A stretch of DNA of 64,000 bases from Corynebacterium sp. ACRPS (lineage in GTDB: Bacteria > Actinomycetota > Actinomycetes > Mycobacteriales > Mycobacteriaceae): positions 45,129-109,128 of the forward strand of contig NZ_JAKRMY010000011.1 of NCBI RefSeq assembly GCF_022346005.1. Direction: 5' to 3'. Position numbers and translations under genes: made by a program. The notes under the pieces are model-generated. The model saw nothing but the letters and a program-made list of their open reading frames with translations, was not told the DNA's origin and searched no databases. This document shows positions 63,447 to 64,000 of this stretch, piece by piece (the first letter of the stretch is position 1; every line of letters starts with the position of its first letter).

Positions 63447-64000
63447 AAGTGTCTGAAATCCGTGCTGCCCAGCAAGTTTGTGAAACTTTAAAGCGGTGTG
63501 TAACTTAATACGAGTCAGCGCGACCGACAGCGCCCCACAGAGACAAGACATTGTCTCTGGCTGAAGCGGCGATAGGAAAACAGGCCCTGACAAAAACAAT
63601 TTTTTACTCGCAACGAGTTCCATGCTTTTGAGTATGTAGCTGTTGTGTGGTGACGATGTCTGAGAACTCAATAGTGTGCCAATGTACTTATTTTTTATTT
63701 TTGTGTGCATGGTTGTGTGTTGATTGGTCTGTTGGCCAGCAAGCCTAAAGTTGGTTTGTTGGTTGGTGTGTGCCGGTAAGGTGTTGGAATACGCATATTT
63801 TTGAATACTGTTTAGTGTTTCGGCTGCATTGATGGATTGGTTGGCATGTGATTGTGTTCAACTTTTTGTCTCCCTTTTTTGCCCCGTCGGGTTGGGGAGG
63901 CAGTGATTTTTTCTTTGTAGTAATTTTTGGACGCCAGCATGGGCCTGCTTTTGTGGGTGTGTGGTGGTTTGTTCTTTTGGTTAGGTTTGGGCTTTTCACG
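63447..64000 (+). promoter_or_regulatory. promoter and leader of an rRNA operon (16S starts beyond the window)
   Basis: No protein-coding gene. TTGTGA, 17 bases, TAACTT (63478-63506) is a promoter candidate. A 9-bp inverted repeat with GACA loop lies at 63538-63559. TGAGAACTCAATAGTGTGCC at 63661-63680 is the antitermination-like motif found in actinobacterial rrn leaders. Then a long T/G-rich leader, and the window ends TTTTCACG, which would run straight into GGAGAGTTTGATC of 16S rRNA. The 16S gene itself is not seen. Confidence 0.75.

Overview
The window is a high-GC actinobacterial chromosome segment, almost certainly from a Corynebacterium. Evidence: the gene order ino1 / DUF5318 / class A PBP / GT87 mannosyltransferase-like / rpsF / ssb / rplI / dnaB, which is the conserved origin-proximal block of Corynebacteriales; a trpL-E-G-D-CF-B-A operon with a fused trpCF, as in C. 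glutamicum; several probably leaderless genes; and a cluster of parS centromere sites. I cannot name the species. The window starts inside the end of a tRNA nucleotidyltransferase gene and stops in the leader of an rRNA operon, apparently a few bases before 16S rRNA.

Layout. 0-6.2 kb: YqgE, an AzlCD branched-chain amino acid exporter, a bile-acid-symporter-like protein, a Tat-type Rieske lipoprotein, an SdpI protein and a dicarboxylate/amino acid symporter. 6.3-13.2 kb: the complete tryptophan operon with a legible leader peptide (three Trp codons) and attenuator. 13.3-21.1 kb: succinate-semialdehyde dehydrogenase, an MFS exporter, a MOSC protein next to an 861-residue protein I cannot classify, and a secreted alkaline phosphatase. 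21.4-27.3 kb: leuS, an MntR-type regulator, and the most interesting locus, nrdI-nrdF-FMN reductase. 27.3-39.3 kb: small regulators, oxidoreductases, a NarL-type two-component system facing an FtsX-type ABC transporter, NAD(P)HX repair enzyme, Nei glycosylase, DUF1846 protein and TrhO. 39.4-43.4 kb: a decayed stretch with a frameshifted secreted phospholipase A2 and a multiply broken p-aminobenzoate locus (pabAB, pabC). 43.4-54.4 kb: UspA, MalR-like MarR regulator, ino1 and the replication/translation/cell-wall block through dnaB. 54.4-63.4 kb: VanZ, MFS, copper export (CsoR-type operator, copZ, copA), thioredoxin, PspA, a NYN-domain protein, and a GntR-ABC operon. 63.45-64 kb: rRNA leader.

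Main observation. The NrdF at 25650-26663 lacks three of the four carboxylates that differ between metal-binding R2 subunits and the metal-free type: the Glu positions are Gln116, Ser176 and Lys210, while Asp85, His119, His213 and the radical Tyr123 are kept. This Q-S-K pattern is that of class Ie ribonucleotide reductase, in which a modified tyrosine (DOPA) replaces the metal site. It is co-transcribed with NrdI and a flavin reductase that could feed it electrons, sits beside a manganese-type regulator, and has no nrdE beside it.

Other points: nine parS or parS-like sites (one perfect), most embedded in genes in a single reading frame so that unrelated proteins share the peptide VSRET; a DnaA-box cluster in front of dnaB; and a poly-G frameshift in the phospholipase gene that may be phase variation, decay or a base-calling error.
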